From assembly GCF_003255815.1 (NCBI RefSeq), contig NC_037668.1:88539695-88603694 (forward strand): 64,000 bases of DNA, read 5' to 3'. The notes below the pieces were generated by a model. The model did not search any database, was not told the origin of the DNA, and saw only the letters and a list, made by a program, of their open reading frames with translations. This document shows, piece by piece, positions 22,290-34,245 of this stretch. The stretch's first letter is position 1; every line of letters begins with the position of its first letter. Source of the DNA: Theropithecus gelada. Taxonomy: Eukaryota > Chordata > Mammalia > Primates > Cercopithecidae. The position numbers and the translations under genes are program-made.

Positions 22290-22832
22290 AGATTTCATCT
22301 ATCAAGTGGTGGGGTCCATGTCCCCTCTCCTTGATGGCTTTACTAATAGAGTACATTAGAAGTGATGCTCTGTGACCTCAGAGCCTAGACCATAAATGGT
22401 CATTTAGCTTCACCTGGCTGTCTTGGAACCTTTGTTCTCCTAATACTTCTCCTTGGAATGGCTGCTCTTAAACCTAGCCACCAGGTTGTGAAAAACTCCC
22501 GCTACATGTAGAGAAGCAACACACTGTTGCTCCAAGCAGCAGTCCCGGGTGAGCCCAGCCTGTGAGTTATCCCAGCCCAGATGTCAGAGAAGTTTGTGAA
22601 GGAGACATCTTCAGCCCCATTGTTCTAGTCCTAGCATTTGAGCTATCTGAGCTATGGCAGCTGCTCAAGTCTCATTAGCTGAGGCATCAGACATTGTGGA
22701 CCTTGGAGTTACCAGTCCTATGGTACTCTGTCTGAATTACTGACCCACAGAATTCACGGCAGAATCCACAGTGATGGCCTTATGCTATTAAATTTGGAGG
22801 TAATGTGTCATGCAACAGTAGATAACTAGGAT
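22290..22832 (+). mobile_element. MLT1-type MaLR LTR
   Basis: The order follows an old MLT1 LTR: 'ggggtccatgtcccctctcc', 'gaagtgatgctctgtgac', 'ctgagctatggcagctg' style middle, then 'tactgacccacagaatt' and 'gcaacagtagataacta' at the end. The subfamily is not assigned. Confidence 0.65.
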
Positions 22833-22834
22833 AT

Positions 22835-23465
22835 TTATGATGACTGCAAGTAGAAAACGCCAACCAAACTGGCGTAAGTAAAAAGAGGACTCTATTGTTG
22901 CATGAGTCTGTAAAGAGCAGGTGCTAAGTTGGTCTCAGGCACAATGTTCAGGAACTCATTTTGTTATCAGAACTCTGTGCCTGTTTCCTCTACTTCTGTC
23001 CCCACATCAGTAGGAAAGAAAGCCTCTCTCTCCCGGGGGTCAGTATTCATTTAACTTCCAGAGGAAGACATTGGCCCAGTTGGATCTTGTGCACATTCCT
23101 GGACTGATAACTACTTAGAGGACTGGAAGTCTATGAATGGCCTAAGTCAGTGGTCAATTCCTCTAGCCAACAGCCAGATATGTGGTAAGAGTGCAAGAGA
23201 AATTTACCCCAAAAGAAACAACTATTCTGGAGAGACAAAGCAATTTGCAACAATTATAGTGGTTAAAGTCTTATTTCAGTGGTAATTTCTGAAGCCGAGT
23301 AGCTCCATTCGTCCATAGGTAAGATAGAATATGACATGCGAAGGCCCTTCCCAACTGAAGATGAGCAAAAAGCCCTAAACTCTCTGAGACTTGGAAAAGA
23401 GTGCTTTCAAGGAGTGCTAAAACCTGCCAGATTTTTTAAATAAACATGTAGTACATGGTTTCACC
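22835..23465. other. Unassigned non-coding sequence
   Basis: No gene or repeat family is recognised. Confidence 0.45.
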
Positions 23466-23469
23466 CTGG

Positions 23470-23625
23470 CCATTTCGCTGAACCTCACCACCACTCTAGG
23501 AGGCAGGTAATGTAAATCCCCTGTTAAGGGTCTAAAAAACAGCTCAATTAGTTACTTGCCCAAGGTCATGTGCTTCTAGGGATTAGAAGCAACATACAAA
23601 GCCTGGTGTTCAGTCTCCAAATCCA
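23470..23625 (-). mobile_element. MIR fragment
   Basis: 'caccaccactctaggaggca', 'gttacttgcccaaggtcatg' and 'aaagcctggtgttc' follow antisense MIR order. Confidence 0.65.
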
Positions 23626-24084
23626 GAACCCCACATTCAGCTTACATGAAGACAACTGAAAATGCTGAAAAGGAGTCATTTACCAGAACTAAGGAAAAAA
23701 AACAATTTTGTATACCTAAAATCCAAACACAAGGATCCTGAAGTGCTAGTTGTTCAGATATAAATAAAGCAATAGTGGGTGAGGTCTTCAGACACAGACG
23801 TTAACCACAGCTTGAAAGACCTGTTTTCTCCATTGTCTAAGTGCCCTTGGACCTCAGACAAACCCCTTATTTCTTGGAAACATGTATTCCTCTGAGAATA
23901 AAGGAAGGCGTGTGGTCCAGTAAATGCAATTAGCAGTCTCCTTGTATGTTTCCTTGTCTGTTATCTCCCCGAATACAGCCATAAAAAAGCTCATCTTTTC
24001 AAAACATGCTCTTCCAAATGATCAGAGTCGCCAGCAGATTTTAAATAGGTCTGACATGTCTACCTAGGGAGTCTTTGGGATATA

Positions 24085-24186
24085 AGAAAATATTTATTGA
24101 GCATCTCCTATGAGGAAGACACTGCTCTAGGCACAGAGGGATATGAGAGAGACAGAGACAGAAAGATAAAGAGACAGAGAGAGATT
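24085..24186 (-). mobile_element. L2 fragment with GA-rich tail
   Basis: 'tatttattgagcatctcct' and 'actgctctaggcacagaggg' are the antisense L2 3' end. A GA-rich run ('agagagacagagacagaaag') of about 40 bp follows at 24147-24186. Confidence 0.6.
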
Positions 24187-24209
24187 ATATAAGGTACAGG
24201 AGAGACTCC

Positions 24210-24290
24210 AGCACTGTGTGACACTGAGCAAATTATGTAACCTCATCTACAATGTAGGATTAATGATAATATGATGATAGTACACAAGCT
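24210..24290 (+). mobile_element. MIR fragment
   Basis: 'gtgtgacactgagcaaatta' and 'aacctcatctacaatgtagg' are a short, diverged sense MIR core. Confidence 0.5.
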
Positions 24291-24349
24291 TGTATCTTCA
24301 GCCCAGTCCCTCTTGTAACTATAGGCTTTTTATCCAAATATCTACTCAA

Positions 24350-24660
24350 GGCCAGGTGTAGTGGCTCACGCCTGTAATCCCAGCACTTTGGGAGGCCAAG
24401 GCCGGCAGATCACCTGAGGTCAGGAGTTCAAGACTTAGCCTGGCCAACATGGCAAAACATTGTCTCCACTAAAAATACAAAAAATAGCAGGGCGTGGTGG
24501 TGCATGCCTGTAATCTCAGTTACTCGGGAGGCTGAGGCATAAGAATCACTTGAACCTGAGGCAGAGATTGCAGTGAGCTGAGATCAGGCCTTCATACTCC
24601 AGCCTGGGTGATGGAGTGAGACTCTGTCTCAAAAATTTTAAAAATAAATAAATAAATAAA
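24350..24660 (+). mobile_element. AluS with (AAAT)n tail
   Basis: Full-length Alu starting 'ggccaggtgtagtgg' and ending in AAATAAATAAAT. Flanks 'atatctactcaa' and 'aaatctactaaa' are a probable diverged target duplication. Confidence 0.9.
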
Positions 24661-25340
24661 ATCTACTAAAAATTTGCTCTCAGATGTTTCAGGGGGTTCC
24701 TACATCAACATAATCAAAAAGCTGAACTCATGACTATCTCCCTCAGTTCTGTACCTTCTTTGGTGTTTCTTTGTAAAAAGTTCACAGCAATTACATCGCC
24801 ATAGTTCCATCAAACTAGGGATCTTAAACATTAATATGGAAGACACACCAAATATACCACTTTCTCACTCCCATGAACTCCAAACCAATGGCAGCTTTAT
24901 GTTCATTAACCACCAATGGCAGGTTGGGGGGCAAGTCTGCATCTGTAGTACCCCTTGCACCTGACTGCTTGATCGTCCAGCAGACAGGAACACTGGATCT
25001 CCATGACCGTGTCTAGAACCCCACAGCATTCACTCCAATGCTCAGATCAAATGGAGGGCCTGTTTGAGCAATAATACTCTATAAGAACAGCTGCAGCAGA
25101 GAACAGGACCATACAGGTCATGACTCAGAACTTCTTATTTTTTCTCTGGAGGGCAACAGTAATTAAGATTGACCCCTTGAGATAAGCAAATTCCTTAGAA
25201 TCCTTTACCCAGTCACACAGGTGACTCCAAGTAGAAAAGAAAGCTCTCATTGTAATAAATGAGACTGGAATTCAGAAATATTTAATTTGTACCTCCATAA
25301 GGGGTAGAACTAATTATGTTGTATTCATAGATGGTAACCT
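24661..25340. other. Unassigned non-coding sequence
   Basis: A weak L2-like stretch may occur near 24690-24770. Nothing else is seen. Confidence 0.4.
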
Positions 25341-25344
25341 TGAA

Positions 25345-25470
25345 TACCTCTCTTACTAGACTGTAAGCTCCTTGAGGCCAGGCACAATGTCTATCTAAAC
25401 CACGTCTGTTGTCCTCACAGAGTCTAACACTGTTAGTTGAGAAAATGTATTTTGAATCACTGGAGACACT
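25345..25470 (+). mobile_element. L2 fragment
   Basis: Sense L2 tail: 'ctagactgtaagctccttga', 'ggccaggcacaatgtctat' and 'tctaacactgttagttgag'. Confidence 0.65.
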
Positions 25471-25474
25471 AAGC

Positions 25475-26590
25475 TTCCTGTGGACAGATATGAATTTTCC
25501 GTTTATTTCACTCCCCCTTATAAAATCAAGAGATACTTATTGAATTAAGGGTCTTCAGTTTCAGTCCATGGTTTTCAGCAGATTTCAATTTGTGATTTTT
25601 ATTAAATAGCAAATTAGAGTTGATGTTGGTGGATACTTCAAGCTTGTAGTGAATGAGTGTAGGGGTTATTTGCCTTTTGACAACTATTTTGTGAGTAAAG
25701 AGTTTAAATCTTAAAATGTAATGTGGCATTGTTGTCCATGCAGGCTGGGAGAGTGTACCCATTCTTCAGGTGAACACACCAGCATTCATATGAGAGGAGA
25801 GAGGGGACCTGTGGGCTGAACTGCATGGAAGCCTTGCCTTTCTGGGTGGCGCTGCAATCTCATAATATGCTGCATATGCGTGAGAGGATCAAAGCCACAA
25901 CAAGAGAAATGGTTGCTGCAGAGGCAGAATTTGGGGTTAAATTGGGATAACGGTGTCTCTTGCATGGTACTGGAATCAATTTGGTCTTGCTCGCCCCTTG
26001 TTTCCAGTACTTGGGCACCTGTTTTGTATTTATTTGACTTTTCATAACTATCCCACAGGCTCACATACCACACAGAAGTATAGGCGTGGTAGGTCTGTGG
26101 GTTCACTTTATTTAAGAAAAATTAAAATGAATGGGAAATTGATGTTAGAGGAAAATCATAAAAGGCATGACTGCCCAAGATATTTACTCTCTCCAAGGAT
26201 AGTACAATCCTACTCAGAACAGTTTTCAAGGGCTGGAAAGTGTTACGAGGTGAAGACAAAACCCTATTAGCAGGGACCTTTGTCTGTATCTTCTGTCCAG
26301 ACTGCTGGGGTTTCTTTAAGGTACTGTACCTATCTGTACATCATAAATGAGGCGTTAGCTAAACGGATGGTGTGAATGGCATCTTCCACTCACAACTTCA
26401 TTGTTTAACCACTTCCTATTCTCTGTGGTGCACATCTCAGACTGCTCTGAACTACAGTGTTCTAGCTCACGGCTTAGCTTTTCATTTTGCATTCTTCTCT
26501 CTCCTCCCAATTCTACTTACACTGGCATTTTGCAGTCGAGAACCCTAGCTACTCAGAATGTGAGGAGAGTAGCTCTGTTTCTCCCCACTG
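25475..26590. other. Unassigned non-coding sequence
   Basis: Overlapping open stretches on both strands at 25786-26270 (about 105 codons each) have no domain or splice context. No repeat family is recognised. Confidence 0.45.
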
Positions 26591-26591
26591 G

Positions 26592-26627
26592 CCACCTTAT
26601 TTATGATTGCCCCACCTTATTTATGAT
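26592..26627. repeat. Short direct repeat
   Basis: 'ccaccttatttatgat' occurs exactly at 26592-26607 and 26612-26627, a 20-bp unit. Confidence 0.9.
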
Positions 26628-26654
26628 GCTGTATATCAGACATTCCATATGAGA

Positions 26655-26870
26655 AGCCAAACAAAATTCATCCCCTGATCTTGAGGAGTTGGTGGTTGAA
26701 TAGGTGGAAACAGAGTTAATAATTTTAATACAATATGATAAGCACCAGTTGCTAGAAGACCACTACATGGTCACCTAACCCAACCCGAATACTCAAAGTC
26801 TTCCCAAAGGACACATCTGAGCCAAGCCTTGAAGGCTGAGTAAGAAATTATTGGGATTGGCCTGAAACCA
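26655..26870 (-). mobile_element. L2 fragment
   Basis: Antisense L2: 'cctgatcttgaggagttggt', 'tacaatatgataagcacc' and 'gagccaagccttgaaggctg'. Confidence 0.6.
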
Positions 26871-27335
26871 CCCAAAAGATTTTCTTTAGTTCCTCATTAT
26901 CTTATAGTAACCCAGTCCAGTGCATGCATGGAGACTTAGACACCTTTGTAATGAGTTCACAATGTGGCCACAGAGAAGACTTCTACATACACAGAGAACA
27001 GTTACAGGGACCACCACAAGATTATAAACCCAGGCTAGAAAGTGTGATTCTGACGCATTCAAGTATGTGTTTCTAGTGCCCTGAATGTAGTTAGTGCTCA
27101 GTACATATTTGTTGCATTAATTAGCATCTAGCTCTGAAGGACATTTAAGCCAATTCTAAGCATTGATTTCCAGAGAAGCAACTAAAGAAGATATTCTAAT
27201 AGATCAATGCAAGAAAAAAAGACTTTGTCCCTGAAATAAACCACATACGGAGTCACATTTCAGAGGTCAAAAAAACAGTTCATTTCCAGGGGTATGATGT
27301 AGTTTAATCAAGAATTGTATTCTTGGCTACTGTGA
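26871..27335. other. Unassigned sequence with a short L2-like piece
   Basis: Around 27070-27125 'tagtgctcagtacatatttg' resembles a sense L2 end. The rest is not recognised. Confidence 0.4.
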
Positions 27336-27339
27336 ACTT

Positions 27340-27660
27340 CATCTCAGGAAATCTTTCTCAAATGCCTACTGTGTGCCAAACATTTGCTTCGTCTCTGGGA
27401 CATAAAGATGAATAAACCAATACCTTACCTCAGGACTTCCATTTCTAGGGGAGAAGACAGTACATCCACCCCCCAGGCTCAGCTCATTTCAGAAGCAAAT
27501 GTGCAGCGTTAAGGGTCCACATGAGCAGGATGGGTTTCATTGTAATTTTGGTGGATCTATGAAGTCTTCATGGAAATGAGGGCATTTGAGCTTGGCCTTG
27601 AATTATGACTAAGTCTTCAGCATGAAGAGAGAGGGACAACCTAGGTGAAGGGAACAAAAT
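27340..27660 (-). mobile_element. L2 fragment
   Basis: 'tgcctactgtgtgccaaaca', 'ataaagatgaataaacc' and 'gggcatttgagcttggcctt' follow antisense L2 order over about 300 bp. Confidence 0.7.
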
Positions 27661-27743
27661 GAGAAATCAGACAGAGACAAGACAATATTGTTCACATCAG
27701 GGAATTGCTGAGAAGTCCAGTGCTGCAAACTCAAGAGGGAGGG

Positions 27744-28098
27744 TGTATTGGTCCATTTTCATGCTGCTTGATAAAGACATATCTAAGACTGGAAAGAAAA
27801 AGAGGTTTCACTGGATTTACAGTTCCACATGGCAGTGGAGGCCTCAGAATCACAGTGGAAGGAGAAAGGCACTTCTTACATGGCGGCAGCATGAGAAAAT
27901 GATGAAGATGCAAAAGCGGAAACCCTTGATAAAACCATCACACCTCCTGAGACTTATTCACTACCATGAGAACAATGTGGGGGAAACTGCCCCCATGATT
28001 CAAATTATTTCCCACAGAGTCCCTCCCGCAACACCTGGGAATTATGGGAGTGCAATTCAGATGAGATTTGGGTGGGAACACAGAGCCAAACTATATCA
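27744..28098 (-). mobile_element. MST-type MaLR solo LTR
   Basis: Reverse-orientation LTR from 'tgtattggtccattttc' to 'agccaaactatatca', with 'gacttattcactaccatgag' and 'aactgcccccatgattcaa' inside. This order is that of MST/THE1 LTRs, and its divergence suggests MST. No clean 5-bp duplication remains ('gaggg' against 'caggg'). Confidence 0.85.
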
Positions 28099-28109
28099 CA
28101 GGGGGAGCT

Positions 28110-28578
28110 CAGAGGTAGAGCTGGAGGAGGAGGGGTACTTATCCAGAGGCAGATCATGCAGCAGGCACTGTTGGGCCACACCTGGACGCCCTCAGAAAGT
28201 GCTCTTTTGCTACAAGCCAGCCCAACATCCAACTCTTCAACCAAGGGCATTATCTGGATGCTGGAGCCCACTCAGCCTGCATGCTGGGCAGGCGGAGTGC
28301 TAAGGATTTCTTTCTCCTTTCCACTTCCCCAAGCAATGATTAGTGGTGAATAAACGTCCCTGGGGGAAACCGGAGGCATATAATTCCCAGCAGGATTAGG
28401 CTCCAGCTGCCTACATTGTTCATTTGCTTTATAATGATCCTCTATCAGTTTCTTTCTCTACCTGATATCCCTTCTCCACTCCCTTTCTTATGTTTTCTAG
28501 GTTCACTCCAGAAAGCTATCATTTGCAGGTGACTTAGAATCTTAGGGTCTGCTTCTGTGGGGAAGCCAAACTAAGACA
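28110..28578 (+). mobile_element. Possible LTR fragment
   Basis: The end 'tagggtctgcttctgtgg' followed by 'aagccaaactaagaca' resembles the 3' end of ERVL-type LTRs. The body is not matched with confidence. Confidence 0.3.
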
Positions 28579-28837
28579 TTATTAGGAAGTTATCATTAAT
28601 GACGAAGTAAGTGATTATCAGGAAATACAGCCAAAGGTCAGTTTTGATGATCAAGATAATGCTATAAAGGGGAAACAGAAGAGAGATGTCAGCAGGTAGG
28701 GAAGTGAGAGAAAGCAGCAAATGTGAGCTAGGAAGGCAGCTGGGGGTGCGCAGCAGGACAAGAGCTTCAGAACAAGAGCTGTGAAGATGACAGCTTGATG
28801 TGCCCATTATTCAATTCAAGGGCAAGCCTAATGGACT

Positions 28838-28985
28838 GATGGCTTCTTAATCATTTTGATTCTTAGTCTCCTTTGAGAAAATGATGAAAGCTTTGGACTT
28901 TCTATCCAGAAAAATAAAAAGTGTGTAAACAATTTTGCTTGGAACTTCAAGGGATTCCCAAACCTCAGATTAAGAACCCCTGATT
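28838..28985 (-). mobile_element. DNA-transposon MITE fragment
   Basis: 'tcctttgagaaaatgatgaa', 'ggactttctatccagaaaa' and the end 'attaagaacccctgatt' match a common short mammal-wide DNA element. The family number is not assigned. Confidence 0.45.
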
Positions 28986-29160
28986 AAAGGCTTGATTTGA
29001 GGCTCGACTCTGGGGGCCTTGATTGCCTGCAGAATGCTTTAACATTTATTCCATAGGCAATGGAGAGCCAGCAAAGGTTTTTACTATCAGAGAATTCCAA
29101 AGTGGTTATAGTTTTCCATTCTAAGTGGAACCCAAGAAATCTGGATGTTTTTAACAGATT
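28986..29160 (-). mobile_element. L2 fragment
   Basis: 'ttattccataggcaatggag', 'agccagcaaaggttttta' and 'cattctaagtggaacc' follow an internal L2 segment in antisense. Confidence 0.45.
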
Positions 29161-29164
29161 GAAA

Positions 29165-29775
29165 AAGAGATTGGAAAAAAAAAAAGTGCATAGATAATTG
29201 AGCTCCTTGTTGGCCAAAAACATTTGCAACCAGATGCACTATATGGCTTCAAAGGCTGCTGACTGCAGAATCCAGATGCACCTCAACAAATGCCATGGGA
29301 GTCCCTTCCACAGCCAAATGTTTTGGCCTCAGAAATTCCTGGAGCAGAATGGATGTTGAATGGAGCTGGAAACAAACTCAGGGCAAACACAACTGTTTAT
29401 ATGACCACATCTAAGAGATTTGGGGTGAAAAACCCCCTGTTACAGAGTGGACAGAGAGAGACTGAGAACAAAAGAATCCACTTGGGGAATAAATAGAGAT
29501 GGGGGAGGAAAGCAGAGAAAATACGGAGAAGGACCTATCAGAAACATAATTCTAGAAAATACAAGCTAATCTGGGAACAAAAGAGAAATATGTAGAGACA
29601 TAAAAAAATGATAGTAACTAGATTTAAAAGACCTAAAAAACTAATAAAGAAGAAGAAAAGCTAAATTTTTTTTTTCTTTTTCTCTTACAAATAAATTTAA
29701 AGAATAGTTCTCATTTTTTTAGTATCTGCCATATGTGGAAATGATATCAATACATAACCCTATAAGTAATGTATT
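29165..29775. other. Unassigned A-rich sequence
   Basis: A-rich on the plus strand between about 29500 and 29660. No gene or repeat family is recognised. Confidence 0.4.
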
Positions 29776-29776
29776 A

Positions 29777-29900
29777 CCTCTATGTTACAGGTGAACAAAC
29801 TGAGACCCAAAAGAAACTTGCATAAGGCCACAAAATGAGTAATGGTAGAACTAGAATTTGAACCCAGGCTGTGTGGCTTAGAATCACACATACTAGCTAC
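29777..29900 (-). mobile_element. MIR fragment
   Basis: 'tgttacaggtgaacaaactg', 'aaggccacaaaatgagtaat' and 'atttgaacccaggctgtgtg' give the antisense MIR core. Confidence 0.8.
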
Positions 29901-30239
29901 TGTTGCCCTTGTCCCTGAATTTGTATTTGGACACCAAACACAGCTGAAATGAAGACAAATTTCATGACCTAGGCACCAAAACAGAAAGGAAGAATTGTCC
30001 ATGCCTAGACTTTTATGGACTAAGCAATGGGGAGGCAGAGAGGAGACCGATGTTGCTGGTCACTGTGATCATCTACATGATGATCTCTCAACTATCAGTT
30101 TCCAAGTCACCTTGCCTGGCATATTCCCACTGCTCAGTCAGGGCAGACCTGTGGGGAATGAGAAGCCCTGGTGTGCCAGAGGCAGGAGGACCTCAGATTG
30201 GGTCATCCAGATAGATGTCTTCGAGTTTCTGGAGTGACC

Positions 30240-30440
30240 AGTGGCATGGCAGAAAGAGTATGAATGCCGAGCCAGGCCATGAAAACCATTCACTACCTCA
30301 ACAACCTGCTGAACCTCTTGGAGCTTCAGTTTCAGCTTCTTCACTGGTAAAAACCAAACCTATGGTACAATGATCATACTAAATAGTGATGAATGCATTA
30401 TGTCTAGCACAGTGTCTGCTACATACAAGCTCTCAAAAAC
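30240..30440 (+). mobile_element. MIR
   Basis: Sense MIR of about 200 bp: 'agtggcatggcagaaagag', 'ctgaacctcttggagcttca' and 'tctagcacagtgtctgctac'. Confidence 0.75.
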
Positions 30441-30482
30441 TCAGGATTTTGCACCCCAACATCCTTTCTTCACCCTCCTTTT

Positions 30483-30785
30483 TGTTTGTTTGTTTGTTTG
30501 TTTTTGAGACAGAGTCTCGCTCTGTCACCCAGGCTGGAGTGCAGTGGTGCAATCTCGGCTCACTGCAACCTCCGTCTCCCAGGTTCAAGTGATTCTCTTG
30601 CCTCAGCCTCCCGAGTATCTGGGATTATAGGTACCTGCCACTGTGCCCAGCTAATTTTTGTGTTTTTAGTAGAGACGGGGTTTCACCATGTTGGCCAGGC
30701 TGGTCTCAAACTCTTGACTTCATGATCCACCTGCCTCAGCCTCCCGAAGTGCTGGGATTACAGGCGTGAGCCACTGTGCCTGGCC
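30483..30785 (-). mobile_element. AluS with 16-bp TSD
   Basis: Reverse Alu with a (TTTG)n tail. 'tcttcaccctcctttt' flanks it at 30467-30482 and 30786-30801. Body states such as 'tctcaaactcttgacttc' place it in AluS. Confidence 0.93.
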
Positions 30786-31099
30786 TCTTCACCCTCCTTT
30801 TCTATTTGAGTCACTTATTTTTATGTTCTCTACAAATTCATACCAGGACCTGCTGGTACCCTGGTTATAGCTTCTTCCCTCATCTCACTTCAATATACAT
30901 ATATTTAATATCTACTGTAATAGCAAAACAAATTTGCTTAGAATTGTGTAACTTACAAAACTCTTCCACTTCTATTACAGCATCTCTCTTTATCATGCAT
31001 CTGGAACTGAGCAAACAGGAATTATTGCCCTTTTGTTACCTACGTCTGAAAAAGGCTTAGAGAGTGTATGTTATGCGCCCCAGTTGCATAGCAAAAGTT

Positions 31100-31190
31100 A
31101 GGATGGCTTAAAGGAACAGAGTCAAGAAATATATAGGTGCCTTGGACAAATTACTTGCCTCTTTGAGACTCATTTCTTTGTCTTTTTTTT
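31100..31190 (+). mobile_element. MIR fragment
   Basis: Short sense MIR: 'gtgccttggacaaattactt' and 'tttgagactcatttcttt'. Confidence 0.5.
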
Positions 31191-31409
31191 TTTAAGGCAG
31201 TTCAGGATAGCCATGTCCAAGTCCCCTTCTGTTCTGATCTTCAAGGATTCTGCTTCAACTCTAGATGAGAATTATCCAGCAGAAACCTTTACTAGTCTAC
31301 TGTAAATACTATAGATCAAGCAGAGCACCCCCTCATGCTTTTATTTTAACCTGTCTCAGGATGAAATCAAATACAAGAGTGTTGCATTTTCATGTTTAGT
31401 GAGTTTCCC

Positions 31410-31565
31410 CGGCAGAGCTTTCACTCATTCAGTCAAGAAGTGCTGGATTAGTAACTACTGCATGTCAAATATAATAATAGATGCTGAGGACACAACTTGA
31501 AACAAGAAAAAATTTTTGCTTTCTATTAGCTCATAGTCCTAGGTGGAGACAGAGAAGAAAATAGA
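31410..31565 (-). mobile_element. L2 fragment
   Basis: Antisense L2: 'tttcactcattcagtcaaga', 'taatagatgctgaggacaca' and 'cttctattagctcatagtc' style blocks, diverged. Confidence 0.5.
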
Positions 31566-31569
31566 GAGT

Positions 31570-32530
31570 TACAGGGTATCAGTGACCAAGCTGTCAGTTA
31601 CAAATAATGGGAATACAAACTCTTAACTAAAAACATAATTTGATATCTATGTAGGTTTTATTATCTTATATAAATCTAAGATAGGACTCCTTCAAGAAAG
31701 GTTTATGCAATGGTTCAATGATATGATAAAAATTTAGTTTATTTACATTCCCAGCATATTGGCATTCCAGTACACTAGCACTTCTGCTAGACACAATATG
31801 GCTGGCTTAGTTCAAGAACACACAGGTAGAGCAACAGAGGAGGAAGAGGAAGCAGAGGCAACAATGGCATCTTCTTGTACACCTCTTTATCAGTAAAGCA
31901 ACTTTTCCCAAAAACCCTCAGGAGACTTCTGCTCTTAGCCCACTGGCCACAACTATGTTACGTGCCCATCCCTAAACCAGTGACTGGAAAGAGGAATGAT
32001 GCTATCATTAACAGATCATCATGACTTACTCCTAGAGCTGGGATGGGGTCACTTCTCCTGAGTCACATGGGGAAAAGGCAGACAGATGAACAAACTCAGG
32101 CTCTACCAGCAAGGCGAGGAGGGGAAGGGCTGTTGGATGGGCAATAGCTTCTGGCCTATAGCACAGAATTCACCAATTTAAGGAATATAACAGAGGTAAG
32201 CCCAAGGTACATAGCACACGCTCCTAAGGCAGCACGTGCGAGCTGTGCTAGAAATAGAAATACATAGTTTGTAAAAGCTGGACTTTCAGATGGAATTTAA
32301 GGCAGAATCAGAAATGCGACTGCTTTGGGGTGATGCAGTGATATTTACAGACTCTCATGTGCCTCTGGCAATCAGCTGACTCCAGTGGGATATTGCTAGC
32401 CCCTTGCAGCAGTGTCCAAACCAGGGCTGAGAGCCAGGGGAGACAGGCCATCCTAGGGCAGTTCGGACCCCTGAAGGAGCTAGCAAAGGTCAACTCTAAT
32501 CATGAGTCAAGATTTAACGTGCTGTGCTTC
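31570..32530. other. Unassigned non-coding sequence
   Basis: A minus-strand open stretch at 32308-32493 has a weak acceptor and a sub-optimal donor ('gtaaat'). It is not called an exon. Nothing else is recognised. Confidence 0.4.
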
Positions 32531-32534
32531 AAGG

Positions 32535-32735
32535 GGTGTGGCTTCTGCAGTCAGACAGCCTTGAGTTTAAATTGAAGCTCTGCTATTTACTGGGAAGAGC
32601 ATGTAAACCCTTTGGGTCTCAATTTCCTTATCTGTAAAATGGGGATGCCTACTTGGCTGGTCGAGACTTAAAATAATGTGTGCAAAGCAATAATAAAGTG
32701 CCTGGCGAACAACAGTAAATGGTATATATTACTAA
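32535..32735 (+). mobile_element. MIR
   Basis: Well kept sense MIR: 'gcagtcagacagccttgagt', 'ccttatctgtaaaatgggga' and 'aataataaagtgcctggcg'. Confidence 0.9.
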
Positions 32736-32861
32736 TACTAGAAAAAAATTCAAGTAGAAATGGATCTGAGATGAACAGAATGAGGAGAATGTACACACCC
32801 TGAAAAGGTTTGTTTTGAGCCAGAAATTCAAAGCTCAAAATGAAAATTAAATACTATTTTC

Positions 32862-33075
32862 ATAGTTCTTGATAATGTGTAAAATTCCATTATCACCTAT
32901 TGTCTCATTGGATCTTCAAAACCAAGGTATTATTAGGACTCCCTCATTTTACAGATCAAAAGAGATTCAGCTGAGATTCCGGCCAGATCACACACACATA
33001 GAGGACAGAGCTGATATTCCTGTCTCTGTCGTCAGCTCTCCCTGCCACAGCACACTGCTTCTGTCCATGCCCAGG
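32862..33075 (-). mobile_element. MIR fragment
   Basis: Antisense MIR: 'attgtctcattggatcttca', 'cattttacagatcaaaagag' and 'aggacagagctgatattcct'. Confidence 0.7.
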
Positions 33076-33194
33076 CACTGCACAGGTCAGTCAGGATCAC
33101 AGCAGAAGGTCAGCAGCAAAGGGGCAGCCAGGCAGCATCAGGGGTCCTGGCAACATCTGCTCTTGGTTCTAGAAATCCCAGGGTTCACAAAGAA

Positions 33195-33510
33195 CCATTC
33201 AGTTATCTACTAAGCAAAGTTTGAATGCCCACAAATTGGTTCTAGGCACTGGGGATGCCATGACCAACAAGAGACACTTAGTCTCTATCCTTAAAGAGCT
33301 TCAGTCCAGTGGAAAAGGCTACCAAGTAATTAAACAATTTCAATAAAGAGCAAACCATGAGAGAACAGCATAGGGGGCCAATCTTAGCAGGAGTGTCTTT
33401 GAAGACCTCCCAAAGGAGATGACAAGTCTTGAAGGACGGAAGAATATAGCCAGGGAGAGGAGTATTTGGGGCAGAAGGAAGAGCAACCAGAGTAGGTTTT
33501 AAATTGGAAA
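33195..33510 (-). mobile_element. L2 fragment
   Basis: 'tggttctaggcactggggat', 'cttaaagagcttcagtccag' and 'cctcccaaaggagatgac' follow antisense L2 order over about 300 bp. Confidence 0.75.
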
Positions 33511-33876
33511 TTCAGATAAACAACAAATGCTTTTTCACATAAGTATATCCCAAATACCGTATAGCGTGTATGTAATCGACAAAAATTCATTTGTTGATTA
33601 TTGAAAATTCAGATTTAACTATGCAACTCTAAGCCAAAGGTGAGAGAAAATATTTACATTCAGCAAACTAATAGTAGTTTCTCAGAGCTACAACTTTGGA
33701 GGCAAAAGAAAGCAGCCAAACATCATGACAGAAAAAAGTAGGAATTCATTTTCTCAGGGAATTCAGGCTTCAATAGAGACTTGGCTGCAGATTAAAAAGC
33801 TAGAAACAGTGGGACTAGAAGACCAACCTGTTATCAAATCACTACATCTAAGTCCCTCTCTAAAGCTCTCCTGTCC

Positions 33877-34077
33877 AGAGAAATGTTTCTCAAACTTTAT
33901 CTCACATCAGAATACCCAGGTGGGGCAGTGGGGGGCGGTTGTTAAACCACAGGTTGCTGGGCGTGATACCCGGAGTTTTAGATTCAGTATATCTGGGGTG
34001 GCACTTGATAATTTGACTCTTAACACATTTCTGGAGTGGCTAATGCTAACGGGGCCATACTTTGAACACTGGCCCAG
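33877..34077 (+). mobile_element. MER5-type hAT MITE
   Basis: 'tgtttctcaaactttatctc', 'attcagtatatctggggtgg' and 'ccatactttgaacactggcc' match the MER5 order from end to end. Confidence 0.75.
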
Positions 34078-34104
34078 AGAATGAATCCCAGAATTCATAT
34101 CAGG

Positions 34105-34245
34105 GCTCTCTTCAGTGTTGGTGTGCATGAGAATCATGTGGGTAACCAACTAAAAATGAAATCCCTGCCTCTTCCCTATGATGGAGGTTCAGATGCTTAT
34201 AGATAACTCTGATGTGGGAGGTACATACTGCTCTGTTGGAGAAAA
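34105..34245 (+). mobile_element. MER5-type fragment
   Basis: 'cagtgttggtgtgcatgaga' and 'atcatgtgggtaaccaacta' match the MER5 start. It lies directly after another MER5-like copy. Confidence 0.5.

Noticed and set aside
32319..32440. Minus-strand exon-like open stretch
   Set aside because: The acceptor is weak and the donor is GTAAAT. No link in phase with other exons has independent support.
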